From Cichorium intybus (lineage: Eukaryota > Streptophyta > Magnoliopsida > Asterales > Asteraceae), in the NCBI GenBank assembly GCA_023525715.1, contig CM042013.1:77564994-77628993 (forward strand): a stretch of 64,000 nt of DNA, given 5' to 3'. The notes beneath the pieces were generated by a model, which made no database searches, was not told the origin of the DNA, and saw only the letters and a program-made list of their open reading frames with translations. The position numbers were made by a program, and so were the translations under genes. How positions within the stretch are numbered: position 1 is the stretch's first letter; each line of letters begins with the position of its first letter. Below, piece by piece: positions 11,116 through 21,767 of this stretch.

Positions 11116-11324
11116 ATGTAGGATTATTAATGCTTTCTATGAATAAAGGTGTATTTCTTCCATCAAACAGGGAAGAAAAATGAGGGATAAGAGCAATATC
11201 TTGAATAAAGCTAGTTTCTATGAATAAGGGTGTATTCACATGAATTTATTCTTTCTAAGTGGATTTGCGTATTAAATTGTATTTGCTGAAACCCTCGATT
11301 ATAAATGATTTCATAAGTTAATGT
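11116..11324 (+). other. 3' flank of the carboxylesterase gene with poly(A) signals
   Basis: AATAAA-type signals occur at 11142-11147 and 11204-11209. The phrase TTTCTATGAATAARGGTGTATT appears twice (about 11134-11155 and 11215-11236), so the likely 3' UTR contains a short duplication. No other gene is seen before the inverted SINE. Confidence 0.5.
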
Positions 11325-11472
11325 GAAAGAATAAATTTTCTTTTTTGGAACAACAAATTTAACATTATTAACATATTCCTAAATTACACCTTAAATTTCA
11401 CCTATGTGTCTGACGAGACTTGAACTCTCAACCTCAAAGAGGGAGGGCAACATCTGATACCGCTGACTATAA

Positions 11473-11591
11473 GGCCATGTGGAGTACCCATGTTATTCCA
11501 ATGGTGTTAACACCAAAAAGTGATGCCACGTCACTATCACCTTTAACACCAAAAGTGTGGGTATGGTGGTGTTATAGCAAGTGGTGTTATA

Positions 11592-11630
<39 letters not shown>

Positions 11631-13321
11631 TAACCGAAAATACCAAAAACTACCATTTCATTTAATAAAAAACAAATTACAAAATCCTAAAAATTTCAAA
11701 AACCAACAATAATTAAAAACTAAAATAAACTTCAAAAACAACAATAATAAAAAAAATTCAAAAACAACAATACGTAAAATGTAAAGTCTACGCTTGGTTG
11801 TCGTCTTCGTAATCGTCGTTGATATTCCAACGTTTTAGGATCATGCATTTCAACTTGTCAATTGCCTTTAGATGTTTACGCGAAACCGTTGGATTTGGAA
11901 CAATAGCCAATGTTCGTACATCGCGTTCCATTTGGGCTTCGTGATGTCGTTCGGCTTTAGCCTTTTCTTTCTCTTTAAGAAACTCTACATGTTCTTCGTG
12001 TTTCCCGCCTAATTTTTCGGCAACGAGGAGGGCCATATTTGTGTCGGCCGCCGATGAGGAAGGTGATTCTCGCGCGATCCGTTTTGCCTTCGTTCTTCCA
12101 ATGGGACGTTTTTGGCCGGTTTGTTGTGGCTCGTCGACATCAATTGGTTTGTCGTTGAGGTTGACGCTTGCGACTTCGGGTTCCGACCTCTTCGACCCAC
12201 TTAATTGCGATAATGCATCCGGTTGTCACTCCCATTTTTTATTCAAGTGCAACACCTTCCACGCTTGGATGTGGCCGAAGTCTTTCCCATTGTTTTTATT
12301 TTTGTAGGTAGTCAAAGCTACCTCCGTCACATTTTCGGAGGAATGCCCGGATACATGCATCGACCTGGTGTTGTTATAAATGTCGTTGAAAGCGTTGCAC
12401 TCCCGGAGAAGAGATGTCCACTTTCCACTAAGGGCGTCTATTGTTCGATAATCTCCACGACTCATACCGTCGTGAAACCTTTTTAAAACTCTCCACCAAA
12501 AAGCGTCGCTAGGTTGGGCGTTTCCAACTCTTGAGTCGCAAGAGATGGAAATGTAACTCTCCGCCAACATGACCTCCTCGTCGGACGTCCACGTCACTAT
12601 TCGAAGAGGTTCGTTTGTCGCCTTTTTCTTCCCCCTTCGTTTGTATCTTTGCAACACCTCCGGTTGCGTTTCTACAACAACATCGTCATCTTCGTCTACT
12701 AGACGATGTTCTTGTGGTGAGGGGGTCGATTGGGGTTGTTGTGAGGGTGAGGGTGAAGGTTGGTTTTGTAGATTATTTTGAGCCGTTTGAAGTTGGAACA
12801 AATTTTGGCGCATTTTATATAACTCTTGCAATTGTTGAGGATTCAAATTGGCGAGTGGGGTTGGAAAAAAAGGAGCTTGTGGAGAGAATTGGTTTTGGGT
12901 AGGATATGGGTTACTTTGGAAGGCATTGTTTGTAGGCATTGTTGGGGAATAAAAACCTTGGTTTTGGGTTGGTAATTGAAGTAATTCCAAAAATGGTAGA
13001 TTGTGGTGAGGATTGGAAGAGTTTGGATTGGGAGAGTTTGGATCCATTTTAGTTGATATTGTGTAAAAAAAGAGTTGAAATACGTTGGTATTTATAGGAG
13101 ATAAAAAAGTATTTAATGATTTTTTTTAATTTCAAACGGTTACACGACCGTTACCTCTCAACGTTCGAATTTCAACGGGCAAAATGATCGTTAACGTGCG
13201 TTGTGAGAATGGCGCAGGATGGCGTATGGCGGATGGCGCAAACATGGGGGTGGTGTTCACATGGCTATATGGCGGCGCCATAGCCTTTGGCGGACACTGT
13301 CACGCGGGTATACCCATGGCC
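11473..13321 (-). mobile_element. PIF/Harbinger-type DNA transposon, 1.85 kb, without transposase
   Basis: Terminal inverted repeats are GGCCATGTGGAGTACCC on the left and, on the opposite strand at the right, GGCCATGGGTATACCC. The target duplication TAA (11470-11472 and 13322-13324) is the TWA type typical of PIF/Harbinger. The cargo is one Myb/SANT-like gene on the minus strand. No DDE transposase ORF is present, so it would have to be mobilised in trans. A run of 45 T residues lies at 11595-11639. Confidence 0.85.
11788..13047 (-). pseudogene. Myb/SANT-like DNA-binding protein of a Harbinger element, one in-frame TGA
   Basis: From the ATG at 13047 a single frame of 420 codons runs to 11788 and is broken only by TGA at 12226-12228 (codon 274). 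The N-terminal part is Asn/Pro/Gln-rich, followed by a basic patch. A Myb/SANT-like domain follows (WTSDEEVMLAESYISIS, then WWRVLKRFH and ALSGKWTSLLRECNAFN). After the stop comes a Lys/Glu-rich coiled C-terminus (VEFLKEKEKAKAE). Such proteins are the second ORF of PIF/Harbinger transposons, where they help the transposase bind DNA; many plant proteomes list them under misleading names. A CGA-to-TGA change would explain the stop. The truncated form would keep the DNA-binding domain. Confidence 0.8.
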
Positions 13322-13336
13322 TAAGACCTTTGGTGT

Positions 13337-14036
13337 GGAAGAATAATTGCATTGTCGTTTTTAATATATTGGATGAATAGGATACAATGCACTCATTAAT
13401 TAAAAGCACGGCTGTCCAAGCATACTTCAGTCCCGAGACAAAAACAGAAACGAAGCCCTTCAAATTAGCTTAGGTTATAATCAAATTTCTGAAATCCTAT
13501 CATTATCATTATCGTTTTTATCCTCAACAACGATATTATTTTGGTTATTAACGTTTTCATTTCATTAGTAGTATCATGGTTTTCAGTAGTGATATTTTCT
13601 TATTCACGTCATTTTCATACGCATTTGAAACGTTGGGAGAACCTATCATATTCATCAACTTATCTAAATATCTTCAATTTTTTGTCTTCTTTTTCTTTTC
13701 AGCTTCAACATAAAAGTTTTTGGCAGTATTTTATTATATCTATAAACCAATGATGATAAACAACGAGCGATGAAATAAAAGCACCAAATTGCCATGGGGC
13801 CGATAAGATGATGTCGATAACTTGTTTTTTTTAACAGCAGAATATATTAAGAACTAGCAAAAAGCTAAAAACAAGAAAAATTATAAGATGGGTTTTTGTG
13901 CAAGTCGGTCCAACTAATGATCAACTTTCTATGCCTAACAATACACCAATCATGTGAATATTGAATAATACACCCATCATATCATCTTTTCTCATATTTT
14001 TAACTTTAAAGACAATAACATTTCGGAAAGTCCATG
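13337..14036. other. AT-rich intergenic DNA
   Basis: No ORF of note, no clear transposon ends and no RNA gene seen in about 700 bp. Confidence 0.5.
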
Positions 14037-14835
14037 TTGAGATTGGTATGCAGCCCCACTGGTATGCGGAAGGGGCACCAATCAACCACAACTAAGCACT
14101 TCAATAAACAATTATCTAGACTAAAGAGAATTACTGAAAGAATAAAGCTAATAAACACAAAGATATAAAGTAGTTCACTTGACAATCAGTCAAGATACGT
14201 CTATTATGAGAACCGACTGATTTTCATTAATAAACTTCAATATTTTACAAGAGAGAATCTAAGACTATCATCCAACACAATGTTTGAACTCTGTGTAGTG
14301 TGTTTGGAATATCACATTATGAAGGTAATTCAGATATATTTATAGCACAATATGGAAGCCAAATATGCATGGTCATGGGCGGGAACACCAAACTAGGCAT
14401 GAGCACATACTCGCTTTATAGTCTTTAAAGCGACCACACCTTGCTCCAAATGCCGCCCTAACAACTTAGAGACTGTGTCCATGCTTATTCCTAAGGTACT
14501 TCTGATAGCCGGTTTAACAACAGCAAACAGGGTACAACCTAATACTCCTTCTTCGGTTGGATGACCCCTCTTGGACTGTGTTTAAGTGACATTCCCCAAA
14601 CGAGACTATGTAATCGTTTGACTATGTTTCAGCACTTCTTTCGAACTACACTTCGGTTTGAGGCTAGCTCCTCGCCAGAGGAAACTCTCTGATCTGAAGT
14701 GAACTTCGGCCTGATACTGCGGTCTCATCTTCTTCTGCTGCTGACACATTCACTCATGTGACCGTAGCACAAGCTACTACTGTCACGGTAAACTCACGCT
14801 CCGTAGAAGATACTGATGATTGACTTCTCCTAACA
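14037..14835 (-). mobile_element. probable copia-type LTR, about 800 bp
   Basis: On the minus strand it begins TGTTAGGAGAAG and ends CAATCTCAACA (TG...CA). A TATA box, GCTATAAATATATC, near 14345 is followed by a transcribed-looking region. Flanking 5-mers (GTCCA and CAACT) do not match, and no primer-binding site follows the end. It could be a solo LTR with decayed flanks or one end of a truncated element. Confidence 0.5.
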
Positions 14836-15757
14836 CAACTCCCTGGTATCGTAACCTCCTCGATCACCAACATCTCATGTTGTCTATCATGGATGCTATT
14901 CTTCAAGGACTTTCAGGATACACTTCTACTGAAAAACTTCTAGATTCCTAAAGCACATATGCTTGACTGCTTAGTCCACTAACAGCTAAACTGTGCCTAC
15001 TTCCTATTCTAAACATTTAGGAATATAATATATATGCTTATTGATAATCTATATGTTGGATCCATCTTCCAACATAGCATTCAACCGTACAGTGTGAGGA
15101 TGAAGAATAAGGTACTGGAATCTTCTCCTAGTGCAACAATCATATTACTCACATTTATGCAACCATTCCTCCTCATTTTCCATATAGGCTTTGTTTCTAT
15201 ACACACCTAGTTTTCCTTTCAGCAGTTGAAAATCTACATCAACTCCACTCCCACTTTTTAGGAAATTTGTACCTTCTTCTCGCATTTCTTGCTTTCAACA
15301 CTTCTACTAACTTCTGAACACCCTCCGTCTTTTTGAAGTGTCACCTTCTTCTGCTTATTTCTTTATAAAGGACCCAAACTTATCCTTGTGAAACAGAGCG
15401 TCCCTTATCCTTCTAGCCATTCCACACTATGGAATCTTCATCATTCTTGGCTTCTCGGACAAGGCATATTGTAGTTAGATTCTATCAGCAACCGTACATG
15501 CTCACAAGGGTTTCACACTGAAGCACCTTTATCCTAAAAATCACCGTCAATGGTAGTGATTGTTTGTGCACTGCTCTCACCTACTCCGATGTTACTAGAA
15601 TCTCTAATGCTCTCATTGCCTTCAACTCCTTTATCCCCTCCTAGACTAGTGGAGTGCAGTGATATATCTAAGGTAATATGGTCTTTTCTTCAGGATGAAC
15701 TTCTTCTTCGATCGGAAGCATTTGTGATATCTCCTTTAATCTAGGAACCCTCGGTTT
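14836..15757. other. unassigned sequence between an LTR and the E0 element
   Basis: About 920 bp with no convincing coding frame on either strand. It may be decayed internal sequence of the LTR element at 14037-14835, but I could not match it to a known domain. Confidence 0.4.
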
Positions 15758-15897
15758 TGTTGGATTGGGTGGCTAAGCCATAACTATAATTTAGAAATAT
15801 ACTTGAATTGATGGCAGCACAGTCCTTTTGGGTTGCCCTCAAAACCTAGCAGAGGATAAGATGACTAAAGAGAGATATTAATATATTATGAGGACTA

Positions 15898-16335
15898 GTG
15901 GTGTACCCACGCAATGCGGCGGGTGCTAATAGGGGGAGGGGGGAGCAATGTTTGGCGATTAGTTTTCTTTCCAAAGTTAGTTTTGGGAATGAGTCATTCG
16001 GTTTTTGGGTAATTCGATTTGGTAGTATAGGGATATCATTTACGAATAAGCGAAAAGTTTTCTTTTAACGTATAGTTTCGTTTTTTTATGGAGAGGGGCA
16101 CCCGCACAATAAAGTGGGTGGTGAATAGTTTCTTTTTGCGCGTATACGGATGCGGTGAACTATGAACAAACAAAATTTGATATTCCGCACCATGCAGCAA
16201 GGAGCAAGGTTCGGTGATTAGTTTTCTTTACAATGTTAATTTCCTTTGTTACGAGTCATTCAATTTTTTGGTAATTTGATTTGGTAGTATAGGATACCAT
16301 TTACAATTAAGCAAAAAGCGTTGTTTTAACGAAAG
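15898..16335. repeat. duplicated 3'-terminal region of the Helitron
   Basis: Two copies about 260 bp apart each contain a CACCCGC...GGGTG hairpin (15910 region and 16098-16120). Each hairpin is followed on the plus strand by a shared phrase (GATTAGTTTTCTTT, TAATTTGATTTGGTAGTATAGG, then TTTTAACG). Only the outer copy ends in CTAG next to the host T-side junction. The inner copy looks like an old terminus left inside. Confidence 0.7.
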
Positions 16336-17570
16336 CCCCTCCATAAATTTAACACTTGGGACCAAACTAACCTCCAGAAATACGTTGCTGGACAGCATAA
16401 TCAACTTTTGATTTATTGTATGTACCTAACCGATAGATTCTTTAAAATCGTACCAATTACAACATCCACAATATAAAGTTTTGAATAACCACATGAATTA
16501 TAGAGAGTAAGAGAGATGATCAAACATATAAACAAATTAGCATAAAAAATACTTAATCCCAACATTATAACAAATCGTATATAGTCTTTTACAGAGAAAC
16601 TCAATCCTATTTACGTTGCAATAAAATCGTCTGAGGGGATTCATACACCACCAAAGCCATTGCTTTACTGCTAGTTGTTACACGTTTATTCTTCCACCAA
16701 TGTCATAACCTAAAAAATAAAAGTAATTAACACACAATATCAAAATTAAGAGAAAACATACACATTATTAGTTCAACAAAAGATTTCAAAAAGAAATGTA
16801 TAACAAGACGAACATACGAAACGTATAATTACTTGGTCATAAAAAAAGAAATCCATCACTTGTACTTCTATGGCAACTTCCCAGATTGAAACTTAAAAAA
16901 GAACCAATGATTTAGAGAATCGAGTATAATTTATATAAGTAGAGGCAATGAAAAGAAATCTCATATCTAACATTATTTAAAAGATTTAAATCTAGTAAAT
17001 AGCAATGTACTTTCACTTATTTGTTTAGTATAGAAAATGAAAAGAAATCCCATCTAGTCCTTTTACTATTCATTCAAATTGAAAAAAAAGGTAAAATGCA
17101 GAAAAAAAATATTGATTCAAATTGCAGGAAAAAATAGGTAAAATTCAAAAGGTATTCAGACATGCAGATGGGTAAAATGAGCAAATAAATGCAGAAAAAA
17201 AATTAACATACTTTCACTCATTTGTAAATCAATTCAAATTGCAAAAAAATTAGGTAAATGCAGAAAATATTCAAACCTGCTACCTTCATCTATCTCATCT
17301 CGTCCTTTTACTATTCATTATCTATCCAAATCGATTAAATAAGCAATTAAATATGAAATTATGATTTTGGCCCCAGATCTTTTAAAGATAAAATTTAGGC
17401 TCAACCTTGCCGGAAAAGTTGAAGGTATAAAAGTCAGACCTACTGCACCATGTCTGTGAATGCTACATATTTCACCTAAATTTTCCACTAAAATTATAAA
17501 AATGAATAGAAACAAAATTACTTAGAAACATAATATAATTGAATCATACAATTAAATATGATGGGTTTAC

Positions 17571-17831
17571 CATAACAAAGAAACATGATGCAATCACAAC
17601 ATAATTGCTGATGTGGTATTGATCTCCACCACAACACTGAAATTAGAAGCTTCCATGTTCAAGTATTCATCAGAACCATCCTAAAATTTTTCAAATTGAT
17701 ATTAGTCAACCACATGCACAATCGAATTCAAACTCCAAGCAGACCAGTAAGATGCACATAGTATTGTACCCACAATCATTAGCCATAAAAACACCTCAGC
17801 AATGTCAACCAAAAATATAGTTACATATAAA
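17571..17831 (-). pseudogene. captured fragment of a signal peptide peptidase-like (SPPL) protease gene
   Basis: Two exon pieces are read on the minus strand. The first (about 17831-17732) gives VDIAEVFLWLM, a variable residue, then VGTILCASYWSAWS, a very characteristic membrane segment of plant SPPL2/SPPL4-type intramembrane aspartyl proteases. The second (17680-17571) follows a TTTTAG acceptor and reads EINTTSAIM and, after a one-base shift, VVIASCFFVM. It ends at a G/GTAAAC donor. The exon end after SAWS and most of the intron are missing. The catalytic YD and GxGD segments are absent, so no protease activity is possible. Sense matches the Helitron orientation. The identification rests on remembered family motifs, not a search. 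Confidence 0.75.
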
Positions 17832-20800
17832 CTGAAACCAATAAGTTGTTTACAGGCCGGTAAGGGTAGTAAGAGACCAATAAGAAGAGAAACAGTGGCA
17901 ACAAAGAGAAGGTTGAAACCCATAACATAAGTAATAATACAGGGGTTGTAGGTATATAAAAGGGAGATTTCTAGAGAGAATACCATTAAATGTAAAGTCC
18001 ACTATAGGAATATATCATGACGGATAAATTATCTAGAGAGGGAAGAGTATGTGTACGATTCTCATTCCCCTACATTTGCTGTCATGCCAAGAAAAATACA
18101 TATATATCAGTTACTACTACCACGACATCTATAAATGAGTAATTATGGCTTAAAAAGTAAAAAAAAATGGATTTTAGTTAATTAATCAAAAAATACAAAG
18201 TAGAAAAATTTAAGAATATCTACATCCAACAAACACACGAACAGTAAATTACCTAAATCACCATGGTTAGAATTGAGATTAAAACCTACACAAATAATGT
18301 AAAGTGAGATCAATAAAATTTAGGTCAAGATGATCAATTTTCAGCACTTTGGAGAAGCATACCAGAGAGCCAAGAACCAAGAAAAGTGGTGGGAAGTCAT
18401 CATTTTCCGAGACATGAGGGTTCGTTCTCATCTTTGCTTATGTCGATCTGAACACCACCACTATGTTTTTATTGATCCCTTCATATATTCAAAATTAATC
18501 TGCATAAAGCCAATTTAGAATGAGATGTAGAGAAAACAAACCTAAAAAGTGAACCCAAGATCACAAACTGACCCTAGATTTGACACATTTGTCTTCGTAC
18601 CGAGCCAGCCACTATAGAAGCAAGGTTTTATCTTTTTAGATGGCTGTGGCTAATGGAGAAGACAGTGGTGGTGTAGATATAAAATCTATGTAATAGGAAA
18701 ACCATAAAAATCATTGCAGATATGATAATCGTGATCCAGATAAACAAAATGCACCTTATCAAGTTTTTTCGTTGCAAGGATATTTCAAACGAAAAAGTGT
18801 GTGGTGGCGTGTGAGGGTGGTGATCGTGTGGTAGGAGAGCGATACAGGTGGTGGTGGTAGCTTGATTTAAACGGTGCAAATCGAGTAATCTATGTCGTTG
18901 GTAGCCTGATTGGGGCGATGGTACGTAGTAGAGGTAAGAGAGAGGAGCAACGTTGGTGAGGGAACAACAGCGGTGGTGATGACTGCAGTCACCGATCGTG
19001 GAGTTGGTGTTGCAGTGGTCGTGGCGGTGATTTCAACTCAGGTTTGAATGTTGTATGTGGAGATAAAGTCCTAGAATGGGGGAAGTCCGGTATATCCGTA
19101 TATTGCAACTGTGATTCACGTTTCAGGGGATTCAAAATTGTGTGTTTTTAAACTTGTACATTATGCATTATTAATTGGATCTCTTAAATTTAAGAGTTTC
19201 TTTAATTGGAAACCATTTTTCCTTTTTAAGGTAGTATAGATAATATATTAATTAGAAATAGTTATATTTAATTAATAATTAATCAGAAACTAATTGGAAT
19301 TAATTTCGGGATTAATTAGATTATTTAAAGTGTAGGGGCTGAATTGTAATTGTTTAATAGTTGAGCAATAGACAGTTAGGGTTTGTATATTGGGATGGAC
19401 GAATTCCAAGGCTTAGGCCTTAAGGAATTTGATAATGGCATTTTACACCATTATTGTACCTTTCATTCTTATTGTTTTATGCTTGTTTTCAACCAAAGCT
19501 TGGTGTTTTTAACTCTATTTTAGAGTTTAATGATGTGAAGGTCTTAATCATTTGGGAATGATGAAAAACAAGGCATCAATACCCATTTATATCGTTGTTC
19601 AAGAAAATATTTCAAGCCGGTAAAAGACTCCAAGAATTGACAACAAAGTGAAATTGGCAGCCCCAAATCGCCACTTGGTTCGCCACTTGGAAGTGGCCAT
19701 TTTCACTTTTAAAGGCCACTTGAATTAGCCACTTGAAGTCGCCAGCCAAGTGGCCATTTCTTCCTGACGAGTTTATAAGCAAAATTAGGGCTCAAAACAC
19801 TTCACTTTTCCACCAACCATAGAGGGAGAGCATTGAAGGCGATTTTTGGGGCTTTTCTTGAGAAAGTGAGTCGTTTTTTTAGGTGAGCATTGATTAGGAA
19901 GCATTTATTGAAAAGAAGACTTATTCCTCACTTGGATGCAAGAGATCTACACAATTTGAGGGAGTTTTTTGTTTATATTTTGGTTTTATAATCATGTGTA
20001 AACAAGTTTCTTTCAAGAATGTGATTTGGTTTCTTGTTTCTACTATGGGTTAAACTCTCTTTGTTAGGAAGATGATGCATTTTTACATGAAGTTCTAGAT
20101 TTATATTTCTATTTCTTTTGTTGGTGACTTTTATGGGTTGAATCAAGTATCTTATGCTTAATGCTTTTCTTTATTGATCACATTGCAATTATTTATTGGT
20201 TATGATTTGCTTGAAAGAGAGATTATGCCTTGCTATTGGATATTTGATATAGGGTTAGAAATTGGATAGACATATACCAACTAAATCCTAGTTGTGTGTG
20301 AAACATTCTCATGCTTAATGAATTTGCTAATTGTTTATGGTAATCGAAAGATATAACATGTCATTTAGTGAATATCCTTATTATGCCTTGATAAAGGGTA
20401 GTGAGAAAATTAGGGTTTGTTACTTTCAACCAGTAAATGTTACTAACTAAAGAAAGCAATATCACATCTATAATGAATTGTTAAATGAAGTCGGATTCCT
20501 AACTATCTCTTATTATTTGTTAACAAATTTGTGTGCTTACTTTTGTTAGTTCTATATGCCCAAGGATGATCATAAAATGATATTACCAATAATACATGAT
20601 CCTATAGGGTCACACCAACAACAAGTTTGACACCAATTGATCATTTGGAATGTTAAATTTGATTTAGCATCAAATGATACTAAACTTGCAATTTAATTTT
20701 TGAAGGTTATTATTATTTGAGGTAAATAATAATAACACCAAAATTAATGGTTGATTGATAGTTCATATGTGATGAATTAATTAAGTATAACAATTAAATT

Positions 20801-20874
20801 GTTTAAGTTGTTAAATGATTTAATTGATTTATAAGTAAACCCTTTATTTAATTTATTTGATAAATTAATAAAAG

Positions 20875-21010
<136 letters not shown>

Positions 21011-21181
21011 CTATGTGTACATATATATTTATATATGTACATTCATATATGTTCTTTAAAAGGTTTATGTACAAGATTAAATGGTTTAAGAGTTATTCCA
21101 TTTAAACACAAGTATGAGGCTTTATTATTTATAAACCTTGTAATATAAGTTTATAAATAATAGAATTTGTAAATTATGATT

Positions 21182-21188
21182 TATAAAA
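21182..21188 (+). promoter_or_regulatory. TATA box of the intact copia 5' LTR
   Basis: TATAAAA in the context GATTTATAAAACCC, conserved at 28889-28895 in the 3' LTR. It is the only consensus TATA box of this LTR outside the (TA)n tract. Confidence 0.6.
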
Positions 21189-21751
21189 CCCATCATATGG
21201 CTGGCCATTGCATGCCTCACGTGGCATGTGTGTGGAAAAGTGGGAAAAGCATGAATTATTCTTCCTTCTTTCAAGAGTTGACCCAAGAAAGTTGCATGCT
21301 TTTGCTTATTTTAATTTCCACTTTATCTCTTCCTTGAGTGATGATATATCTCGTCCATTTGAGGGCTTTGGGGTGCTTTTCATACTTGATAATATTCAGC
21401 CAAAAACCCTCTCAAAACTCTATCTTGAGTTCAAGCAAAAATCGTTTTTGTCTCAAGGAAATAAGAGCTTCATTTTGCAAGTTAACAAGACTAGCATCAA
21501 AGGTGTTCAAGCTTGTGGTGGACTAAGCTATAGAGGGATTCTAATTTGATTCCTAGCCTCATCAAAATCGTCCAAACCAAGAACACAAGAAAGGGTATAA
21601 TCTTGAACTTAATCTATGCTTCTTCTTCATCTTATCTCTACATGTATGTAGCATGATCCTCTTGGAAGTGAAACTTGTGTTCATGATTTTATGCTTCCGT
21701 TGCAACTTCAAGTTTTTGAAACTCATAACATGAACACATGATTTCCAACAA

Positions 21752-21767
21752 TTGGTATCAGAGCCAT
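21752..21767 (+). promoter_or_regulatory. primer-binding site of the intact copia
   Basis: TTGGTATCAGAGCCATGG follows the LTR end after one base. TGGTATCAGAGC is the initiator-methionine tRNA complement used by most plant copia elements. Confidence 0.85.

Larger units (their letters stand above)
11337..13336 (-). mobile_element. second SINE, minus strand, split by a Harbinger element
   Basis: On the minus strand the body (GCCCTCCCTCTTTGAGG, then GAGAGTTCAAGTCTCG as B box) is closely related to the SINE at 9759-9913, and a tail GTTGTTCCAAAAAA ends near 11340. The 5' head (CACCAAAGGTCTTA) lies on the far side of the Harbinger element, at about 13322-13336. Candidate target duplications are GAAAGAATAAATT (11325-11337) and GGAAGAATAATTG (13337-13349), imperfect. 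The SINE pieces are therefore 11337-11472 and about 13325-13336; everything between is a later insertion. Confidence 0.75.
15895..19240 (-). mobile_element. Helitron, 3.35 kb, non-autonomous, with captured gene fragment
   Basis: On the minus strand it starts TCTATACTACC (from 19240) and ends with a hairpin-forming CACCCGCCGCATTGCGTGGG followed by ACACCACTAG (to 15895). It lies between host A (15894) and T (19241), the Helitron AT target, with no target duplication. Excision restores GAGGATAATATATTAATTAG, the sequence found uninterrupted in the LTR at 32620. No Rep/helicase ORF is present. It carries a signal-peptide-peptidase-like fragment (17571-17831) and a duplicated 3' end region. Confidence 0.88.

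Noticed and set aside
12041..12902. Several plus-strand open frames of 60-95 codons
   Set aside because: Antisense shadows of the minus-strand Myb/SANT-like gene.
16098..16125. A second, independent Helitron end
   Set aside because: The hairpin is not followed by CTAG and its neighbourhood is a duplicate of the outer terminus, so it was treated as part of the same Helitron.
17318..17515. Minus-strand frame with GLTFIPSTFPARLSLNFIF as a further captured exon
   Set aside because: I do not recognise it, and it does not match the SPPL segment expected next in order; left unassigned within the Helitron.
21208..21549. 113-codon open frame, repeated at 28915-29256
   Set aside because: It lies in the R/U5 part of the LTRs of the intact copia and starts with TTG; identity between the two copies simply reflects LTR identity.
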